This document shows, in pieces, positions 1 through 7,355 of a DNA stretch of 19,385 nucleotides. The stretch spans positions 1 through 19,385 of the forward strand of contig CADBSX010000031.1 of the NCBI GenBank assembly GCA_902797515.1, read 5' to 3'. The first letter of the stretch is position 1; the number at the start of each line of letters is the position of its first letter. The translations under genes and the position numbers were made by a program. The notes below the pieces were generated by a model. It saw only the letters and a list, made by a program, of their open reading frames with translations, had not been told where the DNA came from and ran no database searches. The DNA comes from an uncultured Eubacteriales bacterium. GTDB taxonomy: Bacteria > Bacillota > Clostridia > Christensenellales > Borkfalkiaceae.

Positions 1-66
1 CGACCTTGATTTTATTAACATTTTTATTTTTTCCGTTCATAAATATATTGTGACGGAGATTTTTTT

Positions 67-348
67 ATGAAAGATTTCAACGATTTCAAAAGGGAAGAGA
101 CCTTTTCTTCCGACGCCTTGAAAGGCGGCGACGCGATGGAAATGCTGTCGAAACTTTCTTCCGCATACGAGGGCAAGAGTTCCGACGCGATAATGCGGGA
201 TATTCTTCGCGAGGCGGAAAGGAGCAGAAAAAACGGCACTTTATCCGACGCGGATATCGACGCTTTCGTTTCGGCGATCTCGCCTATGCTCGACGGAAAA
301 CAGAAAAAGACGCTCGAACACGTCGTCGGAAAACTCAAAAAGTCCTGA
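67..348 (+). CDS. small hypothetical protein, predicted helical
   Basis: A 93-residue protein that I do not recognise. The start is supported by CGGAG at 54-58, eight bases before the ATG. The sequence is rich in Lys, Glu, Asp, Ser and Ala and looks helical throughout; it has no signal peptide, membrane segment or cysteine. Residues about 35-60 alternate charged and hydrophobic positions, and the C-terminus is basic (ends KLKKS), which would suit a small soluble adaptor or nucleic-acid-associated protein, but no function is claimed. Codon use matches its neighbours, so it looks like a real gene. Its stop lies only two bases from the stop of the convergent cysteine desulfurase gene, with no terminator between them. 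Confidence 0.7.
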   Translation: MKDFNDFKREETFSSDALKGGDAMEMLSKLSSAYEGKSSDAIMRDILREAERSRKNGTLSDADIDAFVSAISPMLDGKQKKTLEHVVGKLKKS

Positions 349-350
349 CG

Positions 351-1481
351 CTAAATTCCGTGCGTGATCTCTTCGAGAGCGTTCGCGAGGAAGTTTATTT
401 CCCGCCTCGTGTTTTTCGGGGAAAGGCTTATTCTTAAAAGTCCGGACTTTTCCGTGCCGAGAAAACGGTGCATAAGCGGCGCGCAGTGAAAACCGCCGCG
501 CGCGCAGACGTCGTACTTTTCGGAAAGCGTTTCCGCGAGTTCCTGCGACGGTACGTCCGCGTGAGAAAACGAGATTATTCCGCACGGATTAGGCTCGGAG
601 TAAATTTTAAGGTATTTTTTTCCGGCAAGAGCGGAACAGAGGTAATAAGAGAGCGATTTCAGACTTTCCGAAACGTAGGGGAAATTTTCGGAAAGGTAGT
701 CTATTCCGCCGCCGAGCGAGAGTATCGCGGGAAGCGAAAGAGTTCCCGCCTCTAATCTTTCGGGATAGTCGTCGGGCATATCCTCGTTGAAGGTTTCCGT
801 GCCCGTACCGCCGAAAAGAAGGGGGCGTATATCCGTTTTCCTGCCGAAAACGAGAACGCCCGCGCCTTGCAGCGACAAAAGTCCCTTGTGTCCCGCCGCG
901 CAGAGAACGTCTATTCCGTCCGCGCGCATATCTATAGGGATATGCCCCGCGGCTTGCGCCCCGTCAACTATGAACGCGACGTTTTTATCCTTTAAAAACG
1001 CGCCTATCGAGCGGAAGTCGTTTTCCCTGCCGGTGACGTTTGAAACGGCGTTTAAGACGACCGCCGCCGTCTTTTCGGTGATATAGGGCGCGACGTCGTC
1101 TTTCGTCACGGCTTTTCCCGCGGGCTTAACGACGGTTAAAGATATTTTTCCTTCCCGCGCGAGTTTATAGAGCGGGCGAAGAACGGAATTGTGTTCGGTG
1201 ACGGTGGTCACTATTTCCGCTCCCTCTCTGTAAATACCGAATATCGCGGTATTGAGCGCGGCGGTGCAGTTGTCGGTGAAAACCACTCTTTCCACGCTTT
1301 CGGCGTTGAAGAACGCCGCAAGTTTCTTTCTCACCGAATACACGGCGAAAGACGCCTCGGCGGAGAGTCTGTGACCGCTCCTTCCGGCGTTGGCGTTCAG
1401 ATATTTCATCGCTTTTACGGCGGCGTCCGTCGTTTTATCCGGTTTGAAACCGCCCGTCGCGGCGTTGTCGAAATATATCAT
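351..1481 (-). CDS. cysteine desulfurase family protein (class V aminotransferase)
   Basis: A 376-residue PLP enzyme expected to take sulfur from L-cysteine (or selenium from selenocysteine) as an enzyme-bound persulfide, leaving alanine. Visible landmarks are the N-terminal YFDNAAT motif, His97 (TEHNS) that stacks on PLP, Asp173 and Gln176 (VDGAQ), the PLP-binding Lys199 (GHKG), and a catalytic Cys333 in a RGGFHCAP context typical of the SufS/CsdB-like group. Length fits the family. The overall form resembles the clostridial branch usually labelled 'cysteine desulfurase family protein' rather than housekeeping IscS or SufS, and no IscU/SufU scaffold lies beside it. It is divergent from a DUF3343 protein gene, a likely sulfur or selenium carrier partner. 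Confident on the fold and chemistry, less so on the physiological acceptor. Confidence 0.9.
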   Translation of the reverse strand: MIYFDNAATGGFKPDKTTDAAVKAMKYLNANAGRSGHRLSAEASFAVYSVRKKLAAFFNAESVERVVFTDNCTAALNTAIFGIYREGAEIVTTVTEHNSVLRPLYKLAREGKISLTVVKPAGKAVTKDDVAPYITEKTAAVVLNAVSNVTGRENDFRSIGAFLKDKNVAFIVDGAQAAGHIPIDMRADGIDVLCAAGHKGLLSLQGAGVLVFGRKTDIRPLLFGGTGTETFNEDMPDDYPERLEAGTLSLPAILSLGGGIDYLSENFPYVSESLKSLSYYLCSALAGKKYLKIYSEPNPCGIISFSHADVPSQELAETLSEKYDVCARGGFHCAPLMHRFLGTEKSGLLRISLSPKNTRREINFLANALEEITHGI

Positions 1482-1502
1482 AAAAATTTTCGTCCTACGA
1501 TT

Positions 1503-1508
1503 ATTATA
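1503..1508 (-). promoter_or_regulatory. possible -10 element for the cysteine desulfurase gene
   Basis: Read on the minus strand, a perfect TATAAT lies 22 bases upstream of the ATG at 1481. No good -35 sits at 16-18 bases; the best match, TTGTCA (plus-strand 1529-1534), is 20 bases away. The assignment is therefore weak. Confidence 0.3.
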
Positions 1509-1568
1509 TTGTTTCCGTTATTTTTTAATGACAAAGCATATATAAAATAAAATACAAAGGAGAATAAA

Positions 1569-1829
1569 ATGAATTACGTTTTAGCGGTGTTCCGTTCGCG
1601 CACGCAGGTGCTCGAATTTACCGATTATATGAAGGCGGGCGGAGTCGATTGCAAAGTGATTAACACGCCGACCGAGGCTCACGTCGGTTGCGGTATATGC
1701 GCGGCGTTTCCCTATCGGTATCTCGCCTACGCGCGGACGGTGGTAAAATACTACTCGTTGTTTTCCCTCACGGGATTTTATTCGTATTCGACCGAGCGGG
1801 GAAGAACGGCGGTAATGAAACTTATATAA
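1569..1829 (+). CDS. DUF3343 family putative Se/S carrier protein
   Basis: An 86-residue protein of the DUF3343 type, a family annotated as putative selenium/sulfur carriers. It shows the usual layout: an N-terminal beta-alpha unit (YVLAVFRSRTQVLEF), a second strand (CKVINTPTE), then the conserved cysteine motif GCGICAAF with Cys41 and Cys44, followed by a basic/aromatic helix. The start is fixed by AAAGGAG at 1556-1562, six bases before the ATG. Family members often sit beside cysteine desulfurases or selenium genes; here the desulfurase is the divergent neighbour. The C-terminal third is rich in tyrosine. The exact cargo (persulfide or selenide) and acceptor are inference from context. Confidence 0.8.
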   Translation: MNYVLAVFRSRTQVLEFTDYMKAGGVDCKVINTPTEAHVGCGICAAFPYRYLAYARTVVKYYSLFSLTGFYSYSTERGRTAVMKLI

Positions 1830-1881
1830 TTATAAAAATATAATAAAAATAATAAAAAATAGCGTCAGGGGCTGAAAATCC

Positions 1882-1910
1882 TTGAAAAAATCGTCTCGGT
1901 GTGGTAAAAT
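1882..1910 (+). promoter_or_regulatory. predicted sigma-A promoter for the nth operon
   Basis: TTGAAA (1882-1887), a 17-base spacer, then TAAAAT (1905-1910) preceded by TGG, which forms an extended -10 (TGN). Transcription would start near 1917, about 50 bases before the nth ATG, inside the right arm of the hairpin at 1886-1928, so the new transcript would not contain that hairpin. Confidence 0.5.
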
Positions 1911-1928
1911 CTAACCGAGGCGATTTTT
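1886..1928 (+). terminator. terminator-like hairpin after the DUF3343 gene
   Basis: Arms 1886-1900 and 1914-1928 pair over 15 positions with one G-U wobble (AAAAATCGTCTCGGT with ACCGAGGCGATTTTT), enclosing a 13-base loop. A T-rich tail continues to about 1938. The A-tract/T-tract arrangement could act in both directions. The stem overlaps the predicted nth promoter, so it may instead, or also, be an operator. Confidence 0.6.
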
Positions 1929-1965
1929 ATATTATATTCAATCGCCGTTTTACGGATGTGCGCAA

Positions 1966-2595
1966 ATGAAAAAAGAGACCGCGAAAACAATATGCGAGAG
2001 GCTGGAAGGGAAATATCCCGATCCCCGTCCCGCGCTCAGATACCGTTCGGCTTACGAACTTCTGGTCGCGGTGATACTCTCGGCGCAGTGTACCGACGAA
2101 AGAGTGAATAAGGTGACCGAGGAACTCTTCAAAATAGCGAACACGCCCGAAAAGATGGCGGCGCTTTCGGCGGAAGAACTCGGAAAATATATTTTTTCCT
2201 GCGGACTTTACCGATCGAAGGCGGAACACATAATAAGCGCGTCGAAAGACATAGCGGAAAAATTCGGCGGGGAAGTTCCCGACAATCTCGAAGATTTAAG
2301 GACTCTCGCGGGCGTAGGCAGAAAGACGGCGAACGTCGTTTACAGCGTGGCTTTCGGCGGCGACGCGATAGCGGTCGATACGCACGTTTTCAGAGTTTCC
2401 GCGAGAATAGGGCTCGCGAAAGGCAGAAATCCGCTCGACACGGAAGAAAAACTGATGAAAGTTATTCCGAAAAAAGAGTGGTCGAAGATGCACCATTGCC
2501 TGATATTTCACGGCAGGGAAACTTGTTCGGCGAGAAGTCCGAAATGCGGGGATTGCGTTTTGTCGGACGTTTGCGAGCGGAACGGAGTAAAGTAA
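1966..2595 (+). CDS. nth: endonuclease III (DNA glycosylase/AP lyase)
   Basis: A 209-residue base-excision repair enzyme that removes oxidised pyrimidines and cleaves the abasic site. Key residues fall at the same numbers as in the E. coli enzyme: catalytic Lys120 in the helix-hairpin-helix loop (LAGVGRKTANV), Asp138 (VDTHV), and the [4Fe-4S] ligands Cys187, Cys194, Cys197 and Cys203 near the C-terminus. Full length and apparently functional. The ribosome site is weak (CGGA, about ten bases from the ATG). It is the first gene of a run of information-processing genes and is followed after three bases by obgE, with that gene's ribosome site inside its own 3' end, so the two are almost certainly co-transcribed. 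Confidence 0.97.
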   Translation: MKKETAKTICERLEGKYPDPRPALRYRSAYELLVAVILSAQCTDERVNKVTEELFKIANTPEKMAALSAEELGKYIFSCGLYRSKAEHIISASKDIAEKFGGEVPDNLEDLRTLAGVGRKTANVVYSVAFGGDAIAVDTHVFRVSARIGLAKGRNPLDTEEKLMKVIPKKEWSKMHHCLIFHGRETCSARSPKCGDCVLSDVCERNGVK

Positions 2596-2598
2596 AAA

Positions 2599-3867
2599 AT
2601 GTTTATAGACAAGCAGACCATAATTTTAAAATCGGGCGACGGCGGCAACGGCATGACGTCGTTCATGCGCTTTAAAGGCGTCGCGAACGGCGGTCCGGAC
2701 GGCGGCGACGGCGGAAAGGGCGGCAGCGTGTATTTTATCGCGGACAGACAGCGGTCGAGCCTTATAGATTTCCTTTACAGAAGGAAATATTACGCCGAAA
2801 ACGGCGGGAAAGGTGACACCAACAACCGCCGCGGCAAAGACGGAGACGACCTCGTTATAGCCGTTCCCCTCGGCACGGTCGTTAAAGACTTCGAGACGGG
2901 CGGCATAATATGCGATATGTACTACGACGGGCAGAAAGAACTCGTGCTCGAAGGCGGCAGAGGGGGAAAGGGCAACGTGCATTTCTGCACGGCTAAACGC
3001 CACGCGCCGCATTTTTCGCAGGTTGGCGAAAAGACGGTCGCGAGAAAGATAACGCTCGAACTCAAAATCATAGCGGACGTAGGGCTTATAGGTTTTCCGA
3101 ACGTCGGAAAATCGACTATGCTTTCCAAGATCTCGGGCGCGAGACCGAAGATCGCGAACTACCATTTCACGACTATGTCCCCGAACCTCGGCGTAGTAAG
3201 GCATTTCGACGACTCTTTCGTCTGCGCGGACATCCCCGGACTTATCGAGGGGGCGGCGGAAGGCGCGGGGCTCGGCACGGAATTTTTAAGGCATATCGAG
3301 AGGACTCGGCTTTTATTGCACGTCGTGGACGTTTCGGGCATAGAGGGCAGAGATCCGTATTCGGACTATCTTAAAATCAACGCGGAACTTAAAAATTATT
3401 CGGAAGAACTCGCGAAAAGGCCGCAGATAATAGTCCTCAACAAATGCGACGTGTTCGGCGCGGAAGAAAACGCGAAGGAATTTGAAAAGAGAATAGCGGG
3501 CGGAGCGAAGATCTTCCGCGTGAGCGCGATAAACGGCGAAGGCGTGGAAGAAGTTATAAAATGCGTTTTCGACGAACTTAAAAAACTTCCCGAAAGCAAA
3601 CCGCTCGAATTTGAAAAATTCTCTTACCGAAAAGCGGACGAAAGCGAGTTTACCGTGGAATACGACGAAGAGGACGGCGCGTATATCGTCGATGGTCCGT
3701 TCGTTTCGATGCTCGAAAGGAACGTCGTGTTAAACGATACGGACAGCCTCGCGTACATGCAGAAAACGCTTAAAGATTTCGGCGTTATAAACGCCCTTAA
3801 AAGGGCTGGCGCGAAAGACGGCGACACCGTTATAATAGGCGACGTCGAATTCGATTTTATAGAATAG
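2599..3867 (+). CDS. obgE: Obg/CgtA GTPase, ribosome assembly and stress
   Basis: A 422-residue Obg GTPase with all three family domains. Residues about 1-158 are the glycine-rich Obg fold (repeated GG/GD turns such as GGPDGGDGG). The G domain follows with P-loop GFPNVGKST (165-173), switch I TTMSPNLGV, G3 DIPGLIEGA and G4 NKCD. Residues about 345-422 form the Obg C-terminal domain typical of Gram-positive members. The protein acts in late 50S subunit maturation and ppGpp-linked growth control. The start uses GGAG at 2584-2587, inside nth. Next downstream is a YhbY-type protein, also implicated in 50S assembly, a common pairing in this phylum. Confidence 0.97.
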   Translation: MFIDKQTIILKSGDGGNGMTSFMRFKGVANGGPDGGDGGKGGSVYFIADRQRSSLIDFLYRRKYYAENGGKGDTNNRRGKDGDDLVIAVPLGTVVKDFETGGIICDMYYDGQKELVLEGGRGGKGNVHFCTAKRHAPHFSQVGEKTVARKITLELKIIADVGLIGFPNVGKSTMLSKISGARPKIANYHFTTMSPNLGVVRHFDDSFVCADIPGLIEGAAEGAGLGTEFLRHIERTRLLLHVVDVSGIEGRDPYSDYLKINAELKNYSEELAKRPQIIVLNKCDVFGAEENAKEFEKRIAGGAKIFRVSAINGEGVEEVIKCVFDELKKLPESKPLEFEKFSYRKADESEFTVEYDEEDGAYIVDGPFVSMLERNVVLNDTDSLAYMQKTLKDFGVINALKRAGAKDGDTVIIGDVEFDFIE

Positions 3868-3899
3868 AGGATAAGAATTTCAGGAGTTAAAAAGTAAAA

Positions 3900-4193
3900 A
3901 TGTTCACATCGAAGCAAAGAAGCAATCTTCGCTCGCTCGCGCAGAATATCGAGCCGATAGGTCAGATAGGAAAAGGCGGGATAAGCGAAAATATGATAAA
4001 GAGTTTTTCCGACGCATTGGACGCGCGGGAAATAGTGAAGATCACGGTACTCAACAATTCCGAAGAGGACGCGGGCGAGGTATGCGGCGAACTCGCCGAA
4101 AGGCTCGGCGCGGAAGTCGTATGCGTGATAGGGAAAAAAGTCGTTTTGTATCGCAAAAGCGATAAAAAAGGCGTAAAGCATATAGAATTTTAA
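3900..4193 (+). CDS. yhbY: YhbY-type CRM-domain RNA-binding protein
   Basis: A 97-residue protein made up of a single CRM (YhbY) domain, associated with pre-50S ribosomal particles. It begins with LTSKQ-like FTSKQRSNLRSLA, contains the hallmark loop IGQIGKGGIS (the GxxG motif that contacts RNA), and ends with the IGKKVVLYRKS strand typical of the family. Full length. An AGGAG at about 3881-3885 is further from the ATG than usual, and no better start was found. It lies between obgE and aspS, in line with a translation-related operon. Confidence 0.93.
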   Translation: MFTSKQRSNLRSLAQNIEPIGQIGKGGISENMIKSFSDALDAREIVKITVLNNSEEDAGEVCGELAERLGAEVVCVIGKKVVLYRKSDKKGVKHIEF

Positions 4194-4207
4194 ACGGAGA
4201 CGGAACA

Positions 4208-6019
4208 ATGGCTGAATTTATGGGAAATTTACGCAGGACGGATATGTGCGGAACTCTTCGCATGAAAGACGTCGGAAGAGAAGTGACGCTTATGGGCTGG
4301 ACGCAGAGGAGAAGAAATCTCGGCAGTCTTATTTTCGTCGATTTGAGAGATCGGTCGGGAATATGCCAGATAGTATTCGACGACACGACCGAAAGCGCGG
4401 TGTTTGAAAAGGCGGAGTCCGTAAGGTCGGAATACGTCCTCGCGGTAAGGGGCAAGGTGCGCGAGCGTTCGAGCAAGACGGACAAAATAGCGACGGGCGA
4501 TATAGAGGTGCTCGCCGAAGAATTGAAGATACTGTCCGAAGCGGACGTAACGCCCTTTGAAATAACGGACGACGTAAACGTGAACGAGGCTCTCCGTCTC
4601 AAATACAGATACCTCGATCTTCGCCGCCCCGCGCTTCAAAGAAATCTTTTCGTCCGTCACGCGATAGCGCGGGCGGCGAGAGAATATCTCGACGGCAACG
4701 GATTTACGGAAGTGGAAACGCCGATGCTCGGAAAGTCCACGCCGGAGGGCGCGAGGGATTACCTCGTTCCGTCGAGAGTGAAACAGGGCAGTTTTTACGC
4801 CCTTCCGCAATCCCCGCAACTCTATAAGCAACTGCTTATGATAGCGGGATTCGACAGATATTATCAGATAACCAAATGTTTCCGCGACGAGGATCTCCGC
4901 GCCAACCGTCAGCCCGAATTCACGCAGATAGACATCGAAATGAGTTTCGTGGAAAAGATCGAGGACGTGACCTATCCGATAGAAGGGCTTATCAGAAAGA
5001 TATTCAAAGACGCGATAGGCAAAGACCTCGGCGAAGGGCATTTCAGGACGATGACCTACAAAGAGGCAATGGAAAATTACGGCTCGGACAAGCCCGACAC
5101 GCGTTTCGGTCTTAAAATTATCAACTGTTCGGATATTTTCGCGGGCTCGGAATTCAAAGTGTTTTCCGACGCGCTCGCGATCGAGGTCGGACCTATCCGC
5201 GGCAGCATACGCGCGATAAACGCGAAAGGTCTCGCGGGCAACTTTTCGAGAAAAGACCTCGACGCTACCGTCGAATACGCCAAAACTCTCGGCGCGAAAG
5301 GACTTCTTTGGATGACGTGGCAAAAGGGCGGGGAAATAAAGTCGTCTTTCTCTAAATTCCTCACCGAAAAAGACGTCGCGGCGATAAAGGAAAGGCTTGA
5401 CTTTAAAGAGGGGGACGTTTTGTTCTTCTCCGCGGATAAAGATTACGTCGTGTTCAACGTCCTCGGCGGTCTCCGCCTTTATATCGCGGACAAATTCGGA
5501 CTTTACGACAAAAACGAATACGATATACTCTGGATTACGGAATTTCCGATGTTCGAGTGGTCGGAAGAAGAAAACAGATATACGGCGGTGCATCATCCGT
5601 TCACCGCGCCTATGGAAGAGGATCTCGATATAGTCGAAAAAGAGCCGAGCAAAGCGAGGGCGAAAGCGTACGACCTCGTAATAAACGGTCAGGAATCGGG
5701 CGGCGGATCGATAAGGATACACTCGCGCGAGATACAGAAAAAGATGTTCAAGGTTTTAGGCTTTACCGACGAGGATATCGAGAGAAAATTCGGATTTTTC
5801 GTCGGCGCGTTCAATTACGGAACGCCCCCGCACGGCGGACTCGCGTTCGGGCTCGACAGGCTTACGATGCTGCTTTGCAAAGACGATTCCATAAAGGACG
5901 TAATAGCCTTCCCGAAGGTACAGACCGCGGCTTGCCTTATGAGCGACGCCCCGTCGGGAGTCGATGAAAAACAACTCGAAGAACTCGGGATAATTCTCAA
6001 AAAAACAGAAAAAGATTAA
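4208..6019 (+). CDS. aspS: aspartyl-tRNA synthetase, bacterial type
   Basis: A 603-residue class IIb synthetase that charges tRNA-Asp. Order of domains: an N-terminal OB-fold anticodon-binding domain (about 1-110, with GWTQRRRNLGSLIFVDLRDRSG-type sequence), the catalytic core with motif 2 (CFRDEDLRANRQPEFTQID), the large GAD insertion that marks bacterial AspRS (about 295-415), and motif 3 (GLAFGLDRLTMLL) near the C-terminus. Length is normal for the bacterial type (about 590-600). The start is set by CGGAGACGG, ending about six bases before the ATG; an in-frame ATG at 4220 has no ribosome site. A yqeY gene follows at once, which is notable given the tRNA-dependent amidation link of GatB/YqeY domains. 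Whether the enzyme also charges tRNA-Asn is not decidable by eye. Confidence 0.97.
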   Translation: MAEFMGNLRRTDMCGTLRMKDVGREVTLMGWTQRRRNLGSLIFVDLRDRSGICQIVFDDTTESAVFEKAESVRSEYVLAVRGKVRERSSKTDKIATGDIEVLAEELKILSEADVTPFEITDDVNVNEALRLKYRYLDLRRPALQRNLFVRHAIARAAREYLDGNGFTEVETPMLGKSTPEGARDYLVPSRVKQGSFYALPQSPQLYKQLLMIAGFDRYYQITKCFRDEDLRANRQPEFTQIDIEMSFVEKIEDVTYPIEGLIRKIFKDAIGKDLGEGHFRTMTYKEAMENYGSDKPDTRFGLKIINCSDIFAGSEFKVFSDALAIEVGPIRGSIRAINAKGLAGNFSRKDLDATVEYAKTLGAKGLLWMTWQKGGEIKSSFSKFLTEKDVAAIKERLDFKEGDVLFFSADKDYVVFNVLGGLRLYIADKFGLYDKNEYDILWITEFPMFEWSEEENRYTAVHHPFTAPMEEDLDIVEKEPSKARAKAYDLVINGQESGGGSIRIHSREIQKKMFKVLGFTDEDIERKFGFFVGAFNYGTPPHGGLAFGLDRLTMLLCKDDSIKDVIAFPKVQTAACLMSDAPSGVDEKQLEELGIILKKTEKD

Positions 6020-6033
6020 GGAGATATACCGTT

Positions 6034-6462
6034 ATGGATATAAACGATTTTAAAAAAGTAAAAATAGACGCCATGAAGGCGCGCGATAAAGACGCGGTCG
6101 CCGCTTTGAACGTAGTTATAAACAAACTTATGCTCGCGGGCATAGAAAAGAAAGCGGCGGGCGCGGAAATGACCGACGCGGACGTTACGTCCGTCCTTCA
6201 AAAGACCATAAACGAACTCACGGAAGAAAGAGAGGGCTTTTTGAAAGCGGGAAGAGCGGAAACGGTCGAAAGTCTCGATCGCCAACTCGAAACGGTAAAA
6301 AAATACCTTCCGAAAATGCTCTCCGAGGACGAGATAAAGGAAATAATACTTTCTTTGGACGACAAGACCGTGCCTTCGGTAATGAAACACTTCAAGGCGA
6401 ATTACGCGGGCAAAGTCGATATGAAACTCGTCGGAACGGTTTTGAAGAGCATATCGCAATGA
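6034..6462 (+). CDS. yqeY: GatB/YqeY domain protein
   Basis: A 142-residue helical protein of the YqeY family, related to the C-terminal tRNA-binding tail of GatB in the Asp/Glu-tRNA amidotransferase. Typical family features are the opening helix (KKVKIDAMKARDKDAVAALNVVINKLML), the conserved central charged helices (ELTEEREGFLKAGR), the KKYLPKMLSEDEI segment, and the C-terminal MKHFKANYAGKVDMKLV. A strong AAGGAG overlaps the aspS stop. The cellular role of stand-alone YqeY is not settled; by homology it may bind tRNA. The stop overlaps the ATG of the next gene (ATGA), which implies translational coupling to the DeoR-type regulator. Confidence 0.93.
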   Translation: MDINDFKKVKIDAMKARDKDAVAALNVVINKLMLAGIEKKAAGAEMTDADVTSVLQKTINELTEEREGFLKAGRAETVESLDRQLETVKKYLPKMLSEDEIKEIILSLDDKTVPSVMKHFKANYAGKVDMKLVGTVLKSISQ

Positions 6463-7202
6463 AAGACGACGGCGCGTTTATAAACACGGTCGAATATCTA
6501 AAAGCGGCGGGAAAGTCCGACGTGAAGAAGATCGCGGAAGAACTCGGAATAAGCGAATCGACGGTAAGAAGAAAACTCGAAGTCCTCGAAAAAAAGGGGA
6601 TAGTAAAGAGGGATCGCGGCGAAGTTGAACTTTGCGAAGAGGCTTATACGGGCAGTTTCGAGTACAGGACGCAGAAACACGCGAGCGAAAAGAGGGCGAT
6701 TGCCTTGAAGGCTTTGCGTTTCGTCAAAGACGGCGACGTGGTCTTTCTCGACGGCTCGACTTCCACTTTCTTTATCGGCGAATACCTTTCGGAATTCGAT
6801 AATCTGAAGGTCGTGACCAACGGGATAGACACGCTTTCCTTTCTCGCTAAAAACGGCGTATCCGTCTATTCGACGGGCGGGCAGGCAAATCCCGACAACA
6901 GGGCGGTTTTAACGGGCGAGATCGCGCTCGGAACAGTAAAAAAAGTGAGGGCAAACGTCTGCTTTTTCTCGGCGGGCGCGATAGACAAAAACGGCGATAT
7001 TTACGATTCTTCGGGGACGGGCGAGGTGATAAACGAAATGATAAACCGTTCCGATCTCGCGGTCTTTCTCTGCGACAGCACGAAAATGCTCGCGGGAACG
7101 GGAATAAAGATATGTTCGCTTTTCGATATCGACTATGCCGTAACCGAAAAAGACGTTCGGGAATTTTTCGTTCCGGAACTCCGCAAGAAGATAATTTTCT
7201 GA
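6459..7202 (+). CDS. DeoR-family transcriptional regulator
   Basis: A 247-residue repressor of the DeoR type. An N-terminal winged helix-turn-helix (about residues 16-48, IAEELGISESTVRRKLEVLEKKG) is followed by the DeoR sensor domain, an ISOCOT-fold sugar-phosphate pocket, with motifs FLDGSTSTFFI, VVTNGI, STGGQ and LCDSTKM. The family usually senses phosphorylated sugars. It starts within the yqeY stop (ATGA) and has no ribosome site of its own. It is the last gene before the terminator at 7268-7302, and the next promoter carries twin operators built from CTTTA/TAAAG repeats, so it may regulate the downstream amino acid transporter or itself. That target is inference; DeoR proteins more often control sugar genes. 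Confidence 0.92.
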   Translation: MKDDGAFINTVEYLKAAGKSDVKKIAEELGISESTVRRKLEVLEKKGIVKRDRGEVELCEEAYTGSFEYRTQKHASEKRAIALKALRFVKDGDVVFLDGSTSTFFIGEYLSEFDNLKVVTNGIDTLSFLAKNGVSVYSTGGQANPDNRAVLTGEIALGTVKKVRANVCFFSAGAIDKNGDIYDSSGTGEVINEMINRSDLAVFLCDSTKMLAGTGIKICSLFDIDYAVTEKDVREFFVPELRKKIIF

Positions 7203-7239
7203 CGGTCGCCTTTTTCGGGCGGGAAAATATAATATATAG

Positions 7240-7255
7240 TTATATGCGCATATAA
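7240..7255. repeat. perfect 16-bp palindrome in the deoR-transporter gap
   Basis: TTATATGCGCATATAA reads the same on both strands. It lies after the deoR stop and before the terminator, and is followed directly by AAGCGATAAA (7254-7263), a ten-base match to part of the operators found further downstream. Possible protein-binding site; no function is assigned. Confidence 0.5.
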
Positions 7256-7267
7256 GCGATAAAAATT

Positions 7268-7302
7268 ATCCGGAAAAATTTTTCGGATTTTTTTATTTTT
7301 TT
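7268..7302 (+). terminator. intrinsic terminator of the nth-deoR operon
   Basis: Arms ATCCGGAAAA and TTTTTCGGAT (7268-7288) pair with one G-U wobble around a minimal loop, followed by a run of T bases to 7302 interrupted by one A. Well placed 66 bases after the deoR stop. Confidence 0.8.
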
Positions 7303-7312
7303 GCGTCAAAAC

Positions 7313-7338
7313 GCTTTACAAATTTAAAGCGATAAAGT
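7313..7338. promoter_or_regulatory. operator copy 1, overlaps -35 to -10
   Basis: Matches operator copy 2 at 22 of 26 positions, including the identical block TTTAAAGCGATAAAGT. Its left half is less palindromic than that of copy 2. It lies exactly across the promoter. Confidence 0.65.
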
Positions 7339-7343
7339 ATAAT
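7315..7343 (+). promoter_or_regulatory. sigma-A promoter of the amino acid transporter operon
   Basis: TTTACA (7315-7320, five of six to consensus), a 17-base spacer and a perfect TATAAT (7338-7343). Start of transcription is expected near 7350, giving a leader of about 50 bases. Operator copy 1 (7313-7338) covers the -35 and spacer up to the -10, and copy 2 (7356-7381) lies just after the start, an arrangement suited to repression. Confidence 0.8.
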
Positions 7344-7355
7344 AGTCTCACAATC

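Noticed and set aside
1942..1955. Small hairpin (CCGT/ACGG) before nth as a regulatory stem
   Set aside because: Only four base pairs with a three-base loop; too weak to claim.
2626..3204. A 192-codon minus-strand frame opposite obgE
   Set aside because: Shadow of the conserved Obg and G domains; low-complexity composition and no ribosome site considered convincing.
4229..5722. A 497-codon open frame on the minus strand opposite aspS
   Set aside because: It lies wholly within a certain aspS gene, its product is Arg/Phe/Tyr-rich with no recognisable domain, and it follows from the CpG-rich codon pattern of the plus strand.
7203..7222. CGCC/GGCG hairpin directly after the deoR stop as terminator
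   Set aside because: Short stem with no following T-run; the structure at 7268-7302 is far better.
7228..7233. Perfect TATAAT after the deoR gene
   Set aside because: No -35 at suitable spacing (upstream bases are GTCGCC), and any transcript would hit the terminator at 7268-7302 within about 60 bases. AT-rich chance match is more likely.
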